This document shows, piece after piece, positions 62,423 through 64,000 of a stretch of 64,000 nt of DNA. The notes under the pieces were generated by a model. It was not told the DNA's origin. It did no database searches and saw nothing but the letters and a program-made list of their open reading frames with translations. The stretch is from Hyphomicrobium sp. (lineage in GTDB: Bacteria; Pseudomonadota; Alphaproteobacteria; Rhizobiales; Hyphomicrobiaceae), in NCBI RefSeq assembly GCF_019744875.1, contig NZ_JAIETU010000005.1, forward strand, positions 558,001-622,000, given 5' to 3'. Both the position numbers and the translations under genes were made by a program. How positions within the stretch are numbered: the first letter of the stretch is position 1; each line of letters begins with the position of its first letter.

Positions 62423-63214
62423 TCAATCGCCGAGGCGGGCGGCGCCGATGATCGGGCCGCTGTCGGGCTCCTGAATGAGTACAATCAGGTCTTCGCTCTC
62501 GGGGCGCATGATTGCGGCGCGCGCCAGGCGGATGGTCGCGGGCCGGCCATTCCAGAGGCCGACAGGCGTCAGCTCGCGCACGACGTTGTAGTAGGTGAGC
62601 GTCTTGCCCTTGTTCTCACCGCTCTTGACCGTCACGGTCACGGTCTTCTGGACGACCGCCAGCCAGATCGTCGACTCCTTAGGCTCCGCATCGCGCGGGG
62701 CCGAGCCGGTCTCGATGATGATGGCGGCGCCGTAGTGCCAGAAGTGCAGCGGCACGCGGCTGCTGGCGAGCGCCGTTTCCGTGGCGTTGATCGCGCGCTC
62801 GATCTCCGACTTGCTGGAGCCCAGAACCTCAGCCGCGCCGTTCACGATGGCCTGGGGCGTGTAAACCGTACCGGTGCCGAGGCGTTGTGCGTAGGCGCGC
62901 TGCCTGTCTGCGTTGCGGGGCACCGCGAGCGTGTCGTTCCAGCCGAGATAGTCCCAGTAGTCGACGGGAAGCGTCAGCCCGAGGACGTTCTCATTTTCGA
63001 GATAGTGCTTGAGCAGCGCGTCCGCCGCCGGGCAATCGGCGCAGCCCTGGCTCGTGAACAACTCGATCACGGCGCGGGGGGGACCCGGCCGGGCGACAGC
63101 GGGTGCCGTCATGTCCTGAGCGGCGGCGCCCACCGCCATCACGGCGAGCATCGCCGCCGCTGCGAGCGTGCGACCGAGGACGGCGATGGCATTCCGCGCG
63201 TGTGCTTGCTGCAT
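62423..63214 (-). CDS. DUF1223 domain-containing exported protein (thioredoxin-like)
   Basis: A 263-aa protein from ATG 63214, with a signal peptide (VLGRTLAAAAMLAVMAVGAAAQ). The DUF1223 core has AVIELFTSQGCADCPAADALL, a thioredoxin-like CxxC, then PVDYWDYLGWNDTLAVP and TGTVYTPQAIVNGAAEV. The rest is a beta-rich domain. Function not established; the CxxC suggests redox or metal work in the periplasm. It is conserved beside acnA in Hyphomicrobiales, as here. Confidence 0.9.
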   Translation of the reverse strand: MQQAHARNAIAVLGRTLAAAAMLAVMAVGAAAQDMTAPAVARPGPPRAVIELFTSQGCADCPAADALLKHYLENENVLGLTLPVDYWDYLGWNDTLAVPRNADRQRAYAQRLGTGTVYTPQAIVNGAAEVLGSSKSEIERAINATETALASSRVPLHFWHYGAAIIIETGSAPRDAEPKESTIWLAVVQKTVTVTVKSGENKGKTLTYYNVVRELTPVGLWNGRPATIRLARAAIMRPESEDLIVLIQEPDSGPIIGAARLGD

Positions 63215-63291
63215 GATCCCGCCGAAGAAAGCTTCGGATCGAGTCATAAGATCAGCCCGCCGCCCGGTCCAGTCCAGAGGCGTCCCTCAGG

Positions 63292-64000
63292 TTAAGCCGC
63301 CAGATTGCGGAGCACGTACTGGAGGATGCCGCCGTTCCGGTAGTACTCCAGCTCGTCCAGGGTATCGATGCGGCAGACCAGTGGCACCGTGAACCGGCTG
63401 CCGTCCGCCTTTTCGATCTCCGCTTCGACGATCTGGCGCGGCCGCAGGTCCGCGAGGCCCCGAAGCGTGACCTTCTCGCTGCCGTCCAGCCCGATCGACT
63501 GCCACGAGGCGCCGTCCTGGAAGACGAACGGGATAATGCCCATGCCAACCAGGTTGGAGCGATGGATGCGCTCGAACGACTGGGCGATGACCGCTTTCAC
63601 GCCGAGCAGGTTGGTGCCCTTGGCGGCCCAGTCGCGCGACGAGCCGTTGCCGTACTCGATGCCGGCAAATACGACGAGCGGAACGCCGTCCGCCGCGTAG
63701 CGCTGTGCGGCATCGTAGATGGCCAGGCGCTCGCCCGACGGCTGGTGGATCGTGAAGCCGCCCTCGACGACGTTGCCCGCCGCATCGCGCACCATATGGT
63801 TCTTGATGCGGATGTTGGCGAACGTGCCGCGCATCATCACTTCATGGTTGCCGCGGCGCGTGCCGTACTGGTTGAAGTCAGCCGGCTGGACGCCTTCATC
63901 GAGCAGGTATTTGCCGGCGGGAGACGCCGCCTTGATCGAGCCCGCGGGCGAGATGTGGTCGGTGGTGATCTTGTCGCCGAAGAGGGCGAGCACGCGGGCG
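63292..64000 (-). CDS. acnA: aconitate hydratase, C-terminal part (cut by the window edge)
   Basis: The C-terminal 235 or so residues of AcnA, the TCA-cycle aconitase converting citrate to isocitrate. The frame continues past base 64000 on the minus strand. Visible are [34 protein letters not shown], the swivel-domain [16 protein letters not shown] with substrate-binding Ser and Arg, and [15 protein letters not shown]. The [4Fe-4S] cysteines lie outside the window. Confidence 0.96.
   Translation of the reverse strand, partial: ARVLALFGDKITTDHISPAGSIKAASPAGKYLLDEGVQPADFNQYGTRRGNHEVMMRGTFANIRIKNHMVRDAAGNVVEGGFTIHQPSGERLAIYDAAQRYAADGVPLVVFAGIEYGNGSSRDWAAKGTNLLGVKAVIAQSFERIHRSNLVGMGIIPFVFQDGASWQSIGLDGSEKVTLRGLADLRPRQIVEAEIEKADGSRFTVPLVCRIDTLDELEYYRNGGILQYVLRNLAA

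Overview
The window looks like chromosomal DNA of an alphaproteobacterium of the order Hyphomicrobiales (Rhizobiales). It is GC-rich and has gene neighbourhoods typical of that group: hemC-hemD-mic60-hemY divergent from tsaD-gpsA; htpX-rsmB-heparinase-purH; genes for DUF2794, DUF1674/SdhAF4, DUF2865, ELM1-like and phasin proteins; and a tesA-like esterase divergent from a YbbA/YbbP-type ABC pair. I cannot fix the genus from sequence alone.

Bases 1-16.7 kb are accessory DNA. They start inside a P4-type integrase gene that runs off the left edge. Next come an AlpA/excisionase-like HTH gene, a phage replication module (DnaB helicase plus a DUF1376/YdaU-type protein), a lone tail tape-measure gene and an HGGxSTG phage-associated gene, with no capsid, portal or terminase in view. 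A second module at 8.3-9.8 kb pairs an XRE-type repressor with a divergent tyrosine recombinase; the promoter between them carries two near-identical 18-bp operator-like sites. After about 0.9 kb of apparently decayed sequence come a secreted Kelch-like protein, a LuxR-LuxI quorum-sensing cassette with a candidate lux box and a small co-transcribed gene, two short ORFs, a membrane protein carrying a C-terminal DNA-binding domain on an Asn/Gly-rich linker, and a ribbon-helix-helix gene overlapping or abutting a gene of unknown function.

Bases 16.7-28.4 kb are mixed. They hold a TipA-like MerR regulator, a single-chain Ser/Thr kinase-PP2C phosphatase, a sarcosine-oxidase-type flavoenzyme, an ELM1-family glycosyltransferase-like protein, a membrane protein of unknown function, a phasin, an SDR, small stress-type proteins (DUF883), tRNA-Thr(CGT) and an ETF-beta-type lysine methyltransferase.

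Bases 28.4-64 kb are core genome. They cover an EVE protein, gpsA and tsaD (tRNA t6A); haem synthesis (hemC, hemD) with Mic60 and a HemY-type TPR protein; acs; an M3 peptidase with a terminator hairpin in its upstream region; a Bax-inhibitor-like channel; the ABC lipid/lipoprotein-type transporter and esterase; ThpR; an MFS transporter; an FMN glutamate synthase-like protein; purH and a GNAT; heparinase II/III; rsmB; htpX; SdhAF4; two tandem TadG-like proteins; extensin-like and DUF1223 proteins; and the C-terminal part of aconitase at the right edge.

The most unusual items are the replication-plus-tape-measure mini-element, the kinase-phosphatase fusion (kinase first, DFD in place of DFG), the membrane-tethered HTH protein, the dual-operator integrase promoter, and the leader or sRNA-like terminator upstream of the M3 peptidase.
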